Shown here: positions 18,069 through 27,091 of the stretch, one piece after another
Layout of the letters: the number at the start of each line of letters is the position of its first letter
Numbering within the stretch: position 1 is the first letter of the stretch
Source of the DNA: Paraburkholderia youngii
GTDB lineage: Bacteria > Pseudomonadota > Gammaproteobacteria > Burkholderiales > Burkholderiaceae
Assembly (NCBI RefSeq): GCF_013366925.1
Contig: NZ_JAALDK010000001.1
Span: 4,581,165 to 4,645,164 of the forward strand
Length of the DNA: 64,000 bases
Direction of reading: 5' to 3'
Notes under the pieces: generated by a model
Told to the model about the DNA's origin: nothing
What the model saw: only the letters and a program-made list of their open reading frames with translations
Databases searched by the model: none
Program-made: the position numbers and the translations under genes

Positions 18069-18656
18069 ATGCAAAGACGACACTTCATGTTGAAGACGAC
18101 CGCTGCGCTAGCTTTCGGAGGCCTTGCACTCGCCGGGTGCACGACGACGGGCAACACTCCGGACAATGCTCATGTCAACGCCTCGAAACGGCAGTCGATC
18201 GACGCCAGCGTCGACGGCACGCTGTCCAGGCTGTTCACGACCGTGCCGGGCTCGCGCGAGCTGGTGTCGAAGGCGCGCGGTGTGCTGGTGTTCCCGTCGG
18301 TGATACAGGCGGGCTTCATCGTCGGCGGTCAGTATGGCGAAGGCGCATTGCGAGTGGGCGGCGCGACGGTCGGCTACTACAGCACCGTGTCGGGCTCGTT
18401 GGGCCTGACGGCGGGCGCGCAGTCGAAGGCACTGATCTTCCTGTTCATGACGCAGGATTCGCTCGACAAATTCCGCAACGCGGACGGCTGGTCGGCCGGC
18501 GTCGATGCATCGGTCGCGCTCGTGAAGATCGGCGCGAACGGCGCCGTCGACACGACCACGGCCACCGCGCCGGTGCAGGTTTTCGTGTTGACCAACGCGG
18601 GCCTGATGGGCGACGTGTCGCTGCAAGGCACGAAGGTCACGCGGCTGAAGATCTGA
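18069..18656 (+). CDS. SYLF/Ysc84-domain lipoprotein (BPSL1445-type)
   Basis: A 195-aa lipoprotein. An arginine-rich n-region (MQRRHFMLKTTAALAFGG) ends in the lipobox LAGC. The mature protein is a SYLF (Ysc84) lipid-binding domain with SKARGVLVFPSVIQAGFIVGG, GALRVGGATVGYYSTVSGSLG, GAQSKALIFLFMT and VFVLTNAGLMGDVSLQGTKV. This is the family of the Burkholderia pseudomallei lipoprotein BPSL1445. The domain binds phosphoinositides in eukaryotes; its bacterial role is unclear. The rightward terminator at 18744 follows. Confidence 0.9.
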   Translation: MQRRHFMLKTTAALAFGGLALAGCTTTGNTPDNAHVNASKRQSIDASVDGTLSRLFTTVPGSRELVSKARGVLVFPSVIQAGFIVGGQYGEGALRVGGATVGYYSTVSGSLGLTAGAQSKALIFLFMTQDSLDKFRNADGWSAGVDASVALVKIGANGAVDTTTATAPVQVFVLTNAGLMGDVSLQGTKVTRLKI

Positions 18657-18743
18657 GCGCGTTGCCCGGCACGCTTCGCTGAACACCTGCGCGCGTGCAT
18701 CCCGAGACACGCGCAGGCTTTGCATCCGGATCGCATCGCGGCG

Positions 18744-18789
18744 AAGGCCGCGCGAGGGACCCTGTGTGGGCCATCGCGCGGCCTTTTTG
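18744..18789 (+). terminator. Rho-independent terminator after the SYLF lipoprotein gene
   Basis: A 12-bp GC-rich stem, AAGGCCGCGCGA (18744-18755) with TCGCGCGGCCTT (18774-18785), followed by further T residues on the plus strand. The loop is 18 nt. Confidence 0.75.
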
Positions 18790-18903
18790 TCGTGCGATGC
18801 CGATGCCGACGCTCAAACGCGAGAAGACTCAAGCGCGAAAACAAACGGCGCCGCGCATCGCGCACCGCCGTTCTTCACTTCGACACGTGCGAACGATCCC
18901 GCG

Positions 18904-19971
18904 TCAAGCGCCCGACGAATCGATCACCTTGAACCGCGAGCGTTTCTGCGCGCGAATCACCGACTGATACGCCTCCACATACTGACGCGCCATCCGGTGC
19001 GACGTGAAGCGCTCCTCGAAGCGGCGCCGCACGCCCGCGCGCGGCACCTTGTGCAGCCGGTTGACGGCCGCCACCGCGCCGATCTCGTCCTCGACGATGA
19101 ACCCGGTCACGCCCTCTTCGAGCACTTCCGGCACCGAGCCGCGATTGAACGCGATCACCGGCGTGCCGCATGCCATCGCCTCGATCATCACGAGACCGAA
19201 CGGCTCCGGCCAGTCGATCGGAAACAGCAGCGCATGCGCGCCCGACAAAAACTCGGCCTTCTGATGATCGGCGATCTCGCCGATGTACTCGACGTACGGC
19301 AGGTCGAGCAACGGCCGGATATCGCGCTCGAAGTATTCGCGGTCGGCCGCATCGACCTTGGCGGCGATGCGGATCGGCATGCCGCAGCGGCCCGCGATGC
19401 GGATCGCCGTATCGACGCGTTTTTCCGGCGAAATCCGGCCGAGAAACGCGAGGTACTTCTGCTCGACCGGTTGCGGCGTATAGAGCTGCTCCGGCAGGCC
19501 GTGATAGACCGTGGTGAGCCAGCGCGCCTGCGGCAGCGGATGACGCTGCGCATTCGAGATCGAGATCACCGGCACCGAGTTGAAGGTGTCGAACACCGGC
19601 TGCTGCTCGGGCAGATCGAGCCGCCCGTGCATCGTCGTGACGAACGGCGTTTCCTGCCGCTTGAATACCGAGAACGAGTAATAGTCGAGATGGAAATGCA
19701 GCACGTCGAAGTCTTCGGCCTGGCGGCGCACCAGTTCCATCAGCAGCATGTGCGGCGCGACGCGGTCGCGAATGCCCGGATCGAGCCGCAGCGCGCGCGG
19801 CCACACCGGTTCGAGCTTCGCGTTCGTGACGGAGTCGCCACTCGCGAACAGCGTCACGTCGTGGCCCTGCTCGACCAGCGCCTCGGTGATGTACGACACG
19901 ACCCGCTCCGTGCCGCCGTAAAGCTTCGGCGGCACCGATTCGGTCAGCGGGGCGATCTGCGCAATCTTCAT
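18904..19971 (-). CDS. GT4-family glycosyltransferase
   Basis: A 355-aa GT-B enzyme. It begins MKIAQIAPLTESVPPKLYGG with TERVVSYITEALVEQGHDV (acceptor-side fold). The donor half has YLAFLGRISPEKRVDTAIRI and the GT4 E-x7-E motif in PEPFGLVMIEAMACGTPVIAF. It resembles the WcaI/glycogen-synthase-like GT4 proteins common near stress genes. GGAGA lies about 7 nt before the start. Located 266 nt downstream of otsA on the same strand, it may share its regulation; the substrate is unknown. Confidence 0.85.
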   Translation of the reverse strand: MKIAQIAPLTESVPPKLYGGTERVVSYITEALVEQGHDVTLFASGDSVTNAKLEPVWPRALRLDPGIRDRVAPHMLLMELVRRQAEDFDVLHFHLDYYSFSVFKRQETPFVTTMHGRLDLPEQQPVFDTFNSVPVISISNAQRHPLPQARWLTTVYHGLPEQLYTPQPVEQKYLAFLGRISPEKRVDTAIRIAGRCGMPIRIAAKVDAADREYFERDIRPLLDLPYVEYIGEIADHQKAEFLSGAHALLFPIDWPEPFGLVMIEAMACGTPVIAFNRGSVPEVLEEGVTGFIVEDEIGAVAAVNRLHKVPRAGVRRRFEERFTSHRMARQYVEAYQSVIRAQKRSRFKVIDSSGA

Positions 19972-20237
19972 ATTGTGTCTCCGTGAGCCGGCGGCTGCCG
20001 CGCAATCGCGATGCCGTCGGCGACGCCGAGTATGACAGCGCCATGACGTCGGATCAATTCACGCGGTCCCTAAGCCCCGCATGCATCGTCGCTACGGAGG
20101 ATTATTCCCTGGCGGCGGTGGAAAAGCCGCAGGTCTTGCAATTGCTCGGTGCTGTTACATACGGCTTACATCCAGTGACACGGGGCCGCGCGCCGGCTTT
20201 GGCCGAACTTTGCCTTTGCCGCGCCATCACCGCGTCG

Positions 20238-21650
20238 TCATTGGTGGCCCCCACCCTCGCCCGATCGGCGCACGGGCACGCTGCGCAAATCTCTGAGAAA
20301 GCTGTCGCGCCATACACCGAGATCGTTCTCGCGCAGAGCGGCCATGTTGATCTCGTGACGCCGCTGGCGCGCGTCGAGCGGCATCTGCAGTGCGCGCTGC
20401 AAGGCTTCGCACATGCCGATCGCATCGTGCGGATTGACGAGCACCGCGCCGGAAAGCTCGGCCGCGGCGCCCGCGAAAATCGACAGCACGAGTACGCCGG
20501 GATCATCGGGATTCTGCGCGGCCACGTACTCCTTCGCGACGAGGTTCATGCCGTCGTGCAGCGGCGTGACGAAGCCGATCTGCGACTCGCGAAACAGCGA
20601 CATCAGCTTCCAGCGGTCGTACTGCTGGTTCAGATAGCGGATCGGCGTGTAATCGAGCCCCGAGTAGCGGCCGTTGATGCGCCCCGCCTCGTATTCGAGA
20701 TCCTGGCGGATCTTCTGATAGGTCGCGACGTCCGAACGCGTCGGTGGCGCGATCTGCACGAGCGTGACGTTGCCGCGCCATTCGGGCGAGCGTTCGAGCA
20801 GCAGTTCGAACGCGCGAAACCGCTCGACCAGCCCCTTCGAATAATCGAGCCGGTCGACGCTCATGATCAGCTTGCGCCCTTCGAGGCTTTGCTTCAGTTC
20901 GAGCACATGCTGGCGACTTTCGTAGCGCTTGGCCTGCTCGGCGATTTCGTCGGGGAACACGCCGATCCGATACACGCCGGTGCGCAGCTTGCGCCCGAAC
21001 GCCTCGACGATGCCGTCGGCGCTGACCGTGCCGCGCGCGTGACGGGTCACGTAGTCGTGGAACGCCTGCTGGTCGGTGGCGGTCTGGAAGCCGAGCAGGT
21101 CGTAGCACGACAGCGACTTGACGAGCTCCTCGTGCGGCGGAATGTTGAGCAGGATCTGCGGCGCGGGAAACGGGATGTGCAGGAAGAAGCCGATGCGGTT
21201 CGTCACGCCCTCGCTGCGCAGCGCCTCGGCGAACGGGATCAGATGGTAGTCGTGAATCCAGATGATGTCGTCCGGTTCGAGCAGCTTGACCAGCTTGTGC
21301 GCGAGCCACGCGTTGACGCGCCGGTAGCCGGCGTACTCGTCGCGCTCGTAGCGCGCGAGGTCGTTGCGGTAGTGGAATACCGGCCACAGCGTCGCGTTCG
21401 AGAAGCCGCGGTAGTACTGGTCGTAGTCCTTGCGCGTGAGGCCGACGGTCGCGAAGGTCACCGCGCCGTCCTGCTCGAGCATCGGCCCCGCGTTGGCGAC
21501 CGTCTCGCTGACCACGTCGCCGCTCCAGCCGAACCAGACGCCGCCTGCATCCTTGAGCGCGCCGAATACGCCGACGGCCAGTCCGCCCGCCGATCCCTTG
21601 GTCTCCGTCGGCGTCGCGACGCGATTCGACACGACGATCAATCGGCCCAT
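20238..21650 (-). CDS. otsA: Alpha,alpha-trehalose-phosphate synthase (UDP-forming), OtsA
   Basis: A 470-aa GT20 enzyme making trehalose-6-phosphate from UDP-glucose and glucose-6-phosphate, the first step of osmoprotectant trehalose synthesis. Motifs: MGRLIVVSNRVATPTETKGSA with SAGGLAVGV, DIIWIHDYHLIPFAEALR, GFFLHIPFP, SVDRLDYSKGLVERF and FVTPLHDGMNLVAKEYV. ATG 21650 gives the canonical OtsA N-terminus; GGAGG lies about 10 nt upstream. No trehalose-6-phosphate phosphatase (OtsB) gene is adjacent, so that step must be encoded elsewhere. The MscS gene lies upstream on the same strand. Confidence 0.95.
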   Translation of the reverse strand: MGRLIVVSNRVATPTETKGSAGGLAVGVFGALKDAGGVWFGWSGDVVSETVANAGPMLEQDGAVTFATVGLTRKDYDQYYRGFSNATLWPVFHYRNDLARYERDEYAGYRRVNAWLAHKLVKLLEPDDIIWIHDYHLIPFAEALRSEGVTNRIGFFLHIPFPAPQILLNIPPHEELVKSLSCYDLLGFQTATDQQAFHDYVTRHARGTVSADGIVEAFGRKLRTGVYRIGVFPDEIAEQAKRYESRQHVLELKQSLEGRKLIMSVDRLDYSKGLVERFRAFELLLERSPEWRGNVTLVQIAPPTRSDVATYQKIRQDLEYEAGRINGRYSGLDYTPIRYLNQQYDRWKLMSLFRESQIGFVTPLHDGMNLVAKEYVAAQNPDDPGVLVLSIFAGAAAELSGAVLVNPHDAIGMCEALQRALQMPLDARQRRHEINMAALRENDLGVWRDSFLRDLRSVPVRRSGEGGGHQ

Positions 21651-21805
21651 AGTGCATGTCCTCCGTAGTTCTTGCGCTGCGCCGCGCCGACTGCGCGGGC
21701 GTGGTGCGCCCGTAAAGAGCAATCGGTGTGCCCGGGCTTCGTTGGGCGTGAGCGGGCTCGACGTTCGCGGCGCGCGATTCGTGATTGGCGCTCGGCAACG
21801 CCTGG

Positions 21806-23038
21806 CTAAGCCTGCTCCTTCGCCTTCTGCGGGACCTCGGCCGTGCCAGTGCGGCCGAGGCGGCTCGCCACCGGATCGGCTTCCGTATGCGCGGCGGTGC
21901 TGCCGGCGGGCGCCTGGCGGCTGCGCGGCAGCCAGTCGATCGGGCCAGCGCCGCTCGTCTCCAGCTCCGCCGACACCTCCGCACGCGCCCGCGGCAGGTA
22001 TTCCGGGTAATGCCGGTGCACGAAATCGAGCAGCCCTTCCCGCACGCGGCAGCGCAAATCCCACGCGAGGCCGGAATCGGGCGCGCTGACGAGCGCGCGC
22101 AACTGCATCGCGCGCTCGGTGCAGTCCGTCACTTGCAGCACCTGCACGCGGCGGTCCCACTCGGGTGCATTCTCGACGATGCGCGCGAGCTCCTCGCGCA
22201 GCGGCGCGAGCGGCATCCGGTAATCGACGAACAGGAACACGGTGCCGATGATCTGCGAGCTGTTGCGCGTCCAGTTCGTGAACGGGTTTTCGATAAACCA
22301 TTGCAGCGGCACGATCAGGCGGCGCTGGTCCCACAGCCGCACCGACACGTAGGTGCCGGTGATTTCCTCGATGCGCCCCCACTCGTTCTGGATCACGACG
22401 ACGTCGTCGAGGCGGATCGGCTGCGACAGCGCGATCTGCAAACCGGCGATCAGGTTGCCGAGCACCGGCCGCGCCGCGATACCGGCGACCAGACCGGCGA
22501 CGCCGGCCGAAGCCAGCAGGCTCGCACCGATTTGCCGCACATTGGGCAAGGTCATCAGAGCACCGCCGACACCGATGATCACGATCACGATCATCACCGA
22601 GCGCGCGAGCACACGCGCCTGCGTATGGATGCGGCGCGCTTGCAGGTTATCGGCGCTATCGAGCGGATGAGCGCGGATGATCGCTTCGCCGATCGCCGCG
22701 GCCGAGCGCACCGACAGCCACGTCAGTGCGGCGATCAGCGCGATGCCGGTGATGTCGCGCACCGGTTCGATGAAGTTGAGGGTATCGGGCGCCTCGGACC
22801 AGACCCACGCGAACACGAGGATCACGAGGACGAACAGCGAGGGCTTGTCGATATAGCGCAGCACGACGCTCGTCAGCGCATGCGGTCGGGCTAGACGCAT
22901 CACGACGCGCGCGCCAAGGCGGTGAACGCCGATCGCCACGATCGTCACGAATGCCGTCACGATCAGCGCGCCGAGCCACGTATGCAGCGGCGCGGCGGCC
23001 ACGCGGTAGAAGTCGTCGATAGTAGGCATAACGGGCAT
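21806..23038 (-). CDS. MscS-family mechanosensitive ion channel
   Basis: A 410-aa inner-membrane channel releasing solutes on hypo-osmotic shock. About four N-terminal spans precede the pore-lining helix region LLASAGVAGLVAGIAARPVLG, with the small-residue-rich pattern of MscS TM3, and then the beta domain NLIAGLQIALSQPIRLDDVV and ITGTYVSVRLWDQRRLIVPL. The C-terminal 50 residues are low complexity. Two starts (23038 and 23029) are possible around the GGAGGA site; I keep the longer. Position upstream of otsA fits an osmotic-stress group. Confidence 0.9.
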   Translation of the reverse strand: MPVMPTIDDFYRVAAAPLHTWLGALIVTAFVTIVAIGVHRLGARVVMRLARPHALTSVVLRYIDKPSLFVLVILVFAWVWSEAPDTLNFIEPVRDITGIALIAALTWLSVRSAAAIGEAIIRAHPLDSADNLQARRIHTQARVLARSVMIVIVIIGVGGALMTLPNVRQIGASLLASAGVAGLVAGIAARPVLGNLIAGLQIALSQPIRLDDVVVIQNEWGRIEEITGTYVSVRLWDQRRLIVPLQWFIENPFTNWTRNSSQIIGTVFLFVDYRMPLAPLREELARIVENAPEWDRRVQVLQVTDCTERAMQLRALVSAPDSGLAWDLRCRVREGLLDFVHRHYPEYLPRARAEVSAELETSGAGPIDWLPRSRQAPAGSTAAHTEADPVASRLGRTGTAEVPQKAKEQA

Positions 23039-23186
23039 CTTCCTCCGGGCTCGATGAGCGGCGGCGCGCCTGCGGGACTACTGACATCCGGGGGCGCCCC
23101 CAGCGGGAGCGACGACCCCGACACCCAAGGCGCTCGACGGCGCCTGGGGCGTTACAACGGGTTCTTCGATGCGCGGCGGTTATCGA

Positions 23187-23543
23187 TCAGCCGCCGCTCT
23201 TGCACGGAAACGCCTTGCCGAGACCCAGCGAAATCGCCGTGCTAGCGTTGTAGCCCGCGGCGTTAGGATTCTCGGCGATGTACTTGCGCACGGCGTCGGT
23301 CAACTGCGCCGAGCGCGCATCCGGCGGCAGGCAGAAGTACTGGCCGACGCGCGGACCGGTGGTGCCGCCGATCGCGTCGATCGTGTTGAAGATGCCGTCG
23401 GCCGCGCCTTCTATGTAGGCCGCGCAGGCGCTACGCGAAGCGATGTCCGTCTTGGTGCACAGCTTGTTGAGGTCGCCTCCCGTAAACGCGGCTGCCGAAA
23501 GCGGCAAGGCAAGCGCGCCGGCGAAAATCAATGCCCGCAGCAT
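23187..23543 (-). CDS. Rap1a/Tai-family immunity-like periplasmic protein
   Basis: A 118-aa secreted protein. The signal peptide ends LSAAAF. The mature part has the family layout: CTKTDIASRSACAAYIEG (two Cys, Y-I-x-G), D-G-I-F-N, QYFCLPPDARSAQLTDAV, YIAENP and a terminal AFPC. The four cysteines would form disulfides in the periplasm. Known members (Serratia Rap1a, Tai4) neutralise type VI-secreted peptidoglycan amidases. No effector gene is adjacent, so this is either an orphan immunity protein or a co-opted relative. AAGGA lies about 7 nt upstream of ATG. Confidence 0.8.
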   Translation of the reverse strand: MLRALIFAGALALPLSAAAFTGGDLNKLCTKTDIASRSACAAYIEGAADGIFNTIDAIGGTTGPRVGQYFCLPPDARSAQLTDAVRKYIAENPNAAGYNASTAISLGLGKAFPCKSGG

Positions 23544-23735
23544 GGTGTTCCTTTTCCAGGGTTGTTTATCACGCGGTCTTTCTGCCGCGTCCGGGCGGCG
23601 CGCTACGCGGCGCGCCGAAGTCGTCATTCTGCACTGTTTTACACGGCGGCAGCAGGCCCGCTGCCGCGCGGCTCGGACAAAACCGCAGCAAAACGGCACG
23701 GCCTCGCGGGCCCGCCGCACCGCCTGCCGACAGCG

Positions 23736-24467
23736 TCATTGTTTCTGCTGCTGGGTCTGCTGCATGCGGGCCGTGAGTCCTTCGACGACGTCCGGCTCCT
23801 TGTAGGTCTTGGCGAAATCGAGCGCGGTCATGCCGATCTGGTTTTTCACCGACAGGTCCGCGCCGTTGTCGAGCAGCAGCTTGACCGTCGACACGTGGCC
23901 GCCGCGCGCGGCCATCATCAGCGGCGTGGTGCCGTTCGGCGAGCCCGTGTCGACGTAGGCCGAGTGGTCGAGCAGCACCTTGACGATGTCGTCGTGGCCG
24001 TTGGCGGCCGCGTAGTGCAGCGGCGCCCAGCCCTTCTTGTTGACCTCGGCGTCCTTCGCGATCAGCAGATTCACGAGGTTCAGGTCGCCGACCAACGACG
24101 CCATCATCAGCGCATTCTCGCCGGCCTTGTCCTGGATCTCGATGTCGGTTTTCGGATTCGCGAGCAACGCGGCCGCGACCTTGTCGGATTTCTCGCGGGC
24201 GGCGATCACCAGCAGCGGCATGCCCTGATTGTCGACGCTGTTCGGGTCCATGCCCTTAGCGAGCAGCTTTTTGACGCCGTCGACGTCGTCGAACTTGACC
24301 GCCTTGATGAGCGTGTCGATCGGCGCTGCATGCGCGGGCACCGCGACCAGCGCCGCGCAGGCGAGCGCGGCGGCGCACGCAAGACGGCGTGCCGGCGCGA
24401 GAGCCCGGGCGCCCGGCCCGGCGGACAGCGGTTGGAAAGCAGCGGACGACGTCGAAATATTTTTCAT
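23736..24467 (-). CDS. Periplasmic ankyrin-repeat protein
   Basis: A 243-aa protein. An Arg/Ala-rich signal sequence ends VPAHA-APID near residue 48. Five or so ankyrin repeats follow, for example GWAPLHYAAANGHDDIVKVL, GTTPLMMAARGGHVSTVKLL and IGMTALDFAKTYKEPDVV, with a Gln-rich end. Ankyrin repeats bind proteins; the partner is unknown. It is the last gene of the leftward mltG-tmk-holB-GNAT-tatD run, 48 nt after tatD ends. Confidence 0.88.
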   Translation of the reverse strand: MKNISTSSAAFQPLSAGPGARALAPARRLACAAALACAALVAVPAHAAPIDTLIKAVKFDDVDGVKKLLAKGMDPNSVDNQGMPLLVIAAREKSDKVAAALLANPKTDIEIQDKAGENALMMASLVGDLNLVNLLIAKDAEVNKKGWAPLHYAAANGHDDIVKVLLDHSAYVDTGSPNGTTPLMMAARGGHVSTVKLLLDNGADLSVKNQIGMTALDFAKTYKEPDVVEGLTARMQQTQQQKQ

Positions 24468-24515
24468 ATGGTACTTTAGGAAAGCTTCCTATCTCTTTGA
24501 TGTTACTCGGCTTTT

Positions 24516-25307
24516 TCAGACATCGGCCGGCGCGGCGATTCCGAACAGCCTGAAGAAGTTTTGCGTGGTTGCGGCAGCCAGCGCCTCGTCCGGCATCTCG
24601 CGTTGCTGCGCGATGAAGCGTCCGACATAACTGACGTACGCAGGTTCATTCGGCTTGCCGCGATACGGCACCGGCGCCAGATACGGCGAATCGGTTTCGA
24701 TCAGCAGACGCTCGAGCGGCACGCGGCGCGCGACCTCCTGCACATCGGTCGCGTTCTTGAACGTGACGATGCCCGACAGCGAAATGTAAAAATTCTGCGC
24801 AAGCGCCTGCTCGGCGATGGCCCACGGTTCGGTGAAGCAGTGCATCACGCCGCCCGGCACGCCCGCGCGCTCCTCGGCCATGATGCGCAACGTATCTTCC
24901 GACGACGAACGGGTGTGGATGATGAGCGGCTTGCCGGTCGCGTGCGCGGCGCGGATGTGCGTGCGAAAGCGCTCGCGCTGCCACTCCATGTCGGCGATCG
25001 AGCGGCCTTCGAGGCGGTAGTAGTCGAGCCCGGTTTCGCCGATCGCGACGACCTTCGGGTGCTCGGCCAGTTCGACCAGTTCGGCCACGCTCGGCTCGCG
25101 CATGTGCTCGTGATCGGGATGCACGCCGACCGACGCGTACACGTTGTCATGGCGGTTGGCGATATCCAGCACCGACGGCAGCGTTTCGAGGTCCACCGAC
25201 ACGCACAGCGCGTGCGACACCGAATGGCTGCGCATGTTTTCGAGCACTTGCGGCAGACGGTCCGCGAGTCCTTCGAAGTTGATATGGCAGTGTGAATCGA
25301 CAAACAT
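24516..25307 (-). CDS. tatD: TatD-family metal-dependent hydrolase (DNase-like)
   Basis: A 263-aa TIM-barrel amidohydrolase. Metal ligands are visible: DSHCHIN (H6, H8), GETGLDYYR, HTRSS, MHCFTE and ETDSPYLAPVPYRGK. Closest in layout to E. coli YcfH, which is likewise downstream of tmk-holB. Members of the family show 3'-5' exonuclease or DNase activity; the physiological substrate is uncertain. ATG 25307 has AGGA about 8 nt upstream; open frame farther upstream has no start with a ribosome site. Confidence 0.92.
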   Translation of the reverse strand: MFVDSHCHINFEGLADRLPQVLENMRSHSVSHALCVSVDLETLPSVLDIANRHDNVYASVGVHPDHEHMREPSVAELVELAEHPKVVAIGETGLDYYRLEGRSIADMEWQRERFRTHIRAAHATGKPLIIHTRSSSEDTLRIMAEERAGVPGGVMHCFTEPWAIAEQALAQNFYISLSGIVTFKNATDVQEVARRVPLERLLIETDSPYLAPVPYRGKPNEPAYVSYVGRFIAQQREMPDEALAAATTQNFFRLFGIAAPADV

Positions 25308-25387
25308 GGTCAGGTCCTGCGAAAAAAGGGCTTTGCGGCCGGGCGACGGCATGGCCGGGGCCGCTTGGGACGGCTCAGGTAGCTTGC

Positions 25388-25903
25388 TTAGGTAGCGTGC
25401 GCAAGGCGCTTGCCAAGAATCACCAGATCGCGCTCGACGCCGTCCAGCACCGCGACGCGCGGCAGCGTGCCCCATGCGTCGAAGCCGAAGCCGCGGAACA
25501 GCCGCACGCTCGCTTCATTGTGACCGAACACGAAACCGAGCACCGTGTCGATGCCAAGACCGGGTGCCGCTTCGAGCGACGCCGCCAGCAACTGCTTGCC
25601 GAGACCCTGGCCGCGCGCGCTTTCGTCCAGATAGATGCTGACTTCGGCGGTGCGCTGGTAGGCCGGACGCCCATAAAAATCGGAAAAGCTCAGCCACGCG
25701 ATCACGCGGCCCGCCTGCTGCGGATCTTCGACCACCCACAGCGGCCGCTTCTGCGGGCCGTGCGCATGAAACCATGCATGCCGGCTCTCGATGCTGACCG
25801 GCTCGAGGTCCGCAGTGACCTGACGCGACGGAATCGTCGAATTGTAGATGGCGACGATCGCGGGCAGATCGTCGAGCGTGGCGTCGCGGTAGGAAAGGCT
25901 CAT
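25388..25903 (-). CDS. GNAT-family N-acetyltransferase (phosphinothricin/methionine sulfoximine acetyltransferase-like)
   Basis: A 171-aa acetyl-CoA-dependent acetyltransferase. It starts MSLSYRDATLDDLPAIVAIY, has WLSFSDFYGRPAYQRTAEVS and the acetyl-CoA motif A ESARGQGLGKQLL, and then GFVFGHNEASVRLFRGFGF. The FYGRPAY / TAEVS layout is that of the PAT/MddA subgroup acting on phosphinothricin, methionine sulfoximine or similar amino-acid analogues; the substrate is not proven here. It sits between holB and tatD, in a slot occupied by pilZ in several other proteobacteria. No clear ribosome site precedes the ATG. Confidence 0.85.
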   Translation of the reverse strand: MSLSYRDATLDDLPAIVAIYNSTIPSRQVTADLEPVSIESRHAWFHAHGPQKRPLWVVEDPQQAGRVIAWLSFSDFYGRPAYQRTAEVSIYLDESARGQGLGKQLLAASLEAAPGLGIDTVLGFVFGHNEASVRLFRGFGFDAWGTLPRVAVLDGVERDLVILGKRLAHAT

Positions 25904-25952
25904 GGTGGCTTGGCTTGAATGGAATAAGACGGAAGGCTGTCTGGCTGCGGGC

Positions 25953-26996
25953 TCACGCAAACAGCGCGCGATAGCCGATGAACAGTTCCTCGAACACGAG
26001 CCGCGGGTTGAGCGGATGGTTTTCGACCGCGCGCTGGCGCGTAACGGTGCGCAGAAAGCGTGCGAATGCATTGGCGTCGGCCTGCGCGGCGCAGCGCGCG
26101 AGCGCGGCAGACGCCTGCGGGAAAAAGCGCGGCGCGCCAGCGGTGCGCTGCGCGAGCAGATCGTACATCCAGCGCTGCAGCCAGCCGAGCACGAGCGGCA
26201 CCGGCAGCTTCTGCAGCGCCTCGCCACAGGCGAATGCGTCGCAGCCGGCGCCGGCCGCGAGCTGCTTGAGCGTCCAGTCGCGCAGCGGACGGTTCTCGTC
26301 GCTGGCGAGCGCGAGCGCGGCGAGCGGCGCACCGCCCGCTTCGGCGAGCAGCGCGGCGGCGTCTTCGACGCCTTGCGCGGCGAGCCACGGCGCCGCGGTG
26401 TCCGGCGCTGGCACGCTCATCGGCCACTGACGGCAGCGGCTGATGATGGTCGGCAGCAAACGGTCGATGCGCGCCGACACCATCAGGAACACGACGCCCG
26501 CGGGCGGCTCTTCGAGCGTCTTCAGCAACGCGTTGGCGGCCGCGACGTTGAGCGCCTCGGCCGGATACAGCACGACCACGCGCGCGCCGCCGCGGTGCGA
26601 ACCGACGCCGACGAAGTCGAGCAGACCGCGGATCTGTTCGATCTTGATTTCCTTGCTCGGCGTGCGGGTCTTCTTGCCTTCGTCGCCATCGGCTTTTTCG
26701 GCCTTGTCGTCGGCGCCGTTCGCGGCGTTCGCGAGACCGGCTTCGGCGGCGAGCGCCTCCGGCACGACGATGCGGTAGTCCGGATGATTGCCCTGCACGA
26801 ACCAGTTGCAGGCCGCGCACGCGCCGCACGGCTCGCCGTTCGGCAGCGGCGCCTCGCACAGCAGACCTTGCGCGAGGTGCTGCGCGAAGCGCAGCTTGCC
26901 GATCCCCGCCTGGCCGTGCAGCAACAACGCGTGCGGCCAATGGCCGCGCAGCTGCTGCAGGCGGTTCCAGTCATCGGCTTGCCACGGATAGATCAT
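25953..26996 (-). CDS. holB: DNA polymerase III subunit delta prime (HolB)
   Basis: A 347-aa AAA+-fold clamp-loader subunit. It starts MIYPWQADDW like other HolB proteins, with a degenerate P-loop HGQAGIGK at 27-34 and zinc-binding cysteines C47, C57, C60 and C63. A lysine/acid-rich insert at about 93-115 (GADDKAEKADGDEGKKTR) is longer than in E. coli. EQIRGLLDF and LLKTLEEPPAGVVFLMV are the conserved sensor regions. ATG 26996 is chosen over the GTG at 27026 by homology; ribosome sites are weak for both. It follows tmk in the same operon. Confidence 0.92.
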   Translation of the reverse strand: MIYPWQADDWNRLQQLRGHWPHALLLHGQAGIGKLRFAQHLAQGLLCEAPLPNGEPCGACAACNWFVQGNHPDYRIVVPEALAAEAGLANAANGADDKAEKADGDEGKKTRTPSKEIKIEQIRGLLDFVGVGSHRGGARVVVLYPAEALNVAAANALLKTLEEPPAGVVFLMVSARIDRLLPTIISRCRQWPMSVPAPDTAAPWLAAQGVEDAAALLAEAGGAPLAALALASDENRPLRDWTLKQLAAGAGCDAFACGEALQKLPVPLVLGWLQRWMYDLLAQRTAGAPRFFPQASAALARCAAQADANAFARFLRTVTRQRAVENHPLNPRLVFEELFIGYRALFA

Positions 26997-27091
26997 CGTT
27001 TGTCTTTTTGAATCAATTGGTTGCACGCATTACTTCAGGTGGTGAATCAACTTGACACGTGGTTATAAGAACCGATTATATCCTCTTGAAA

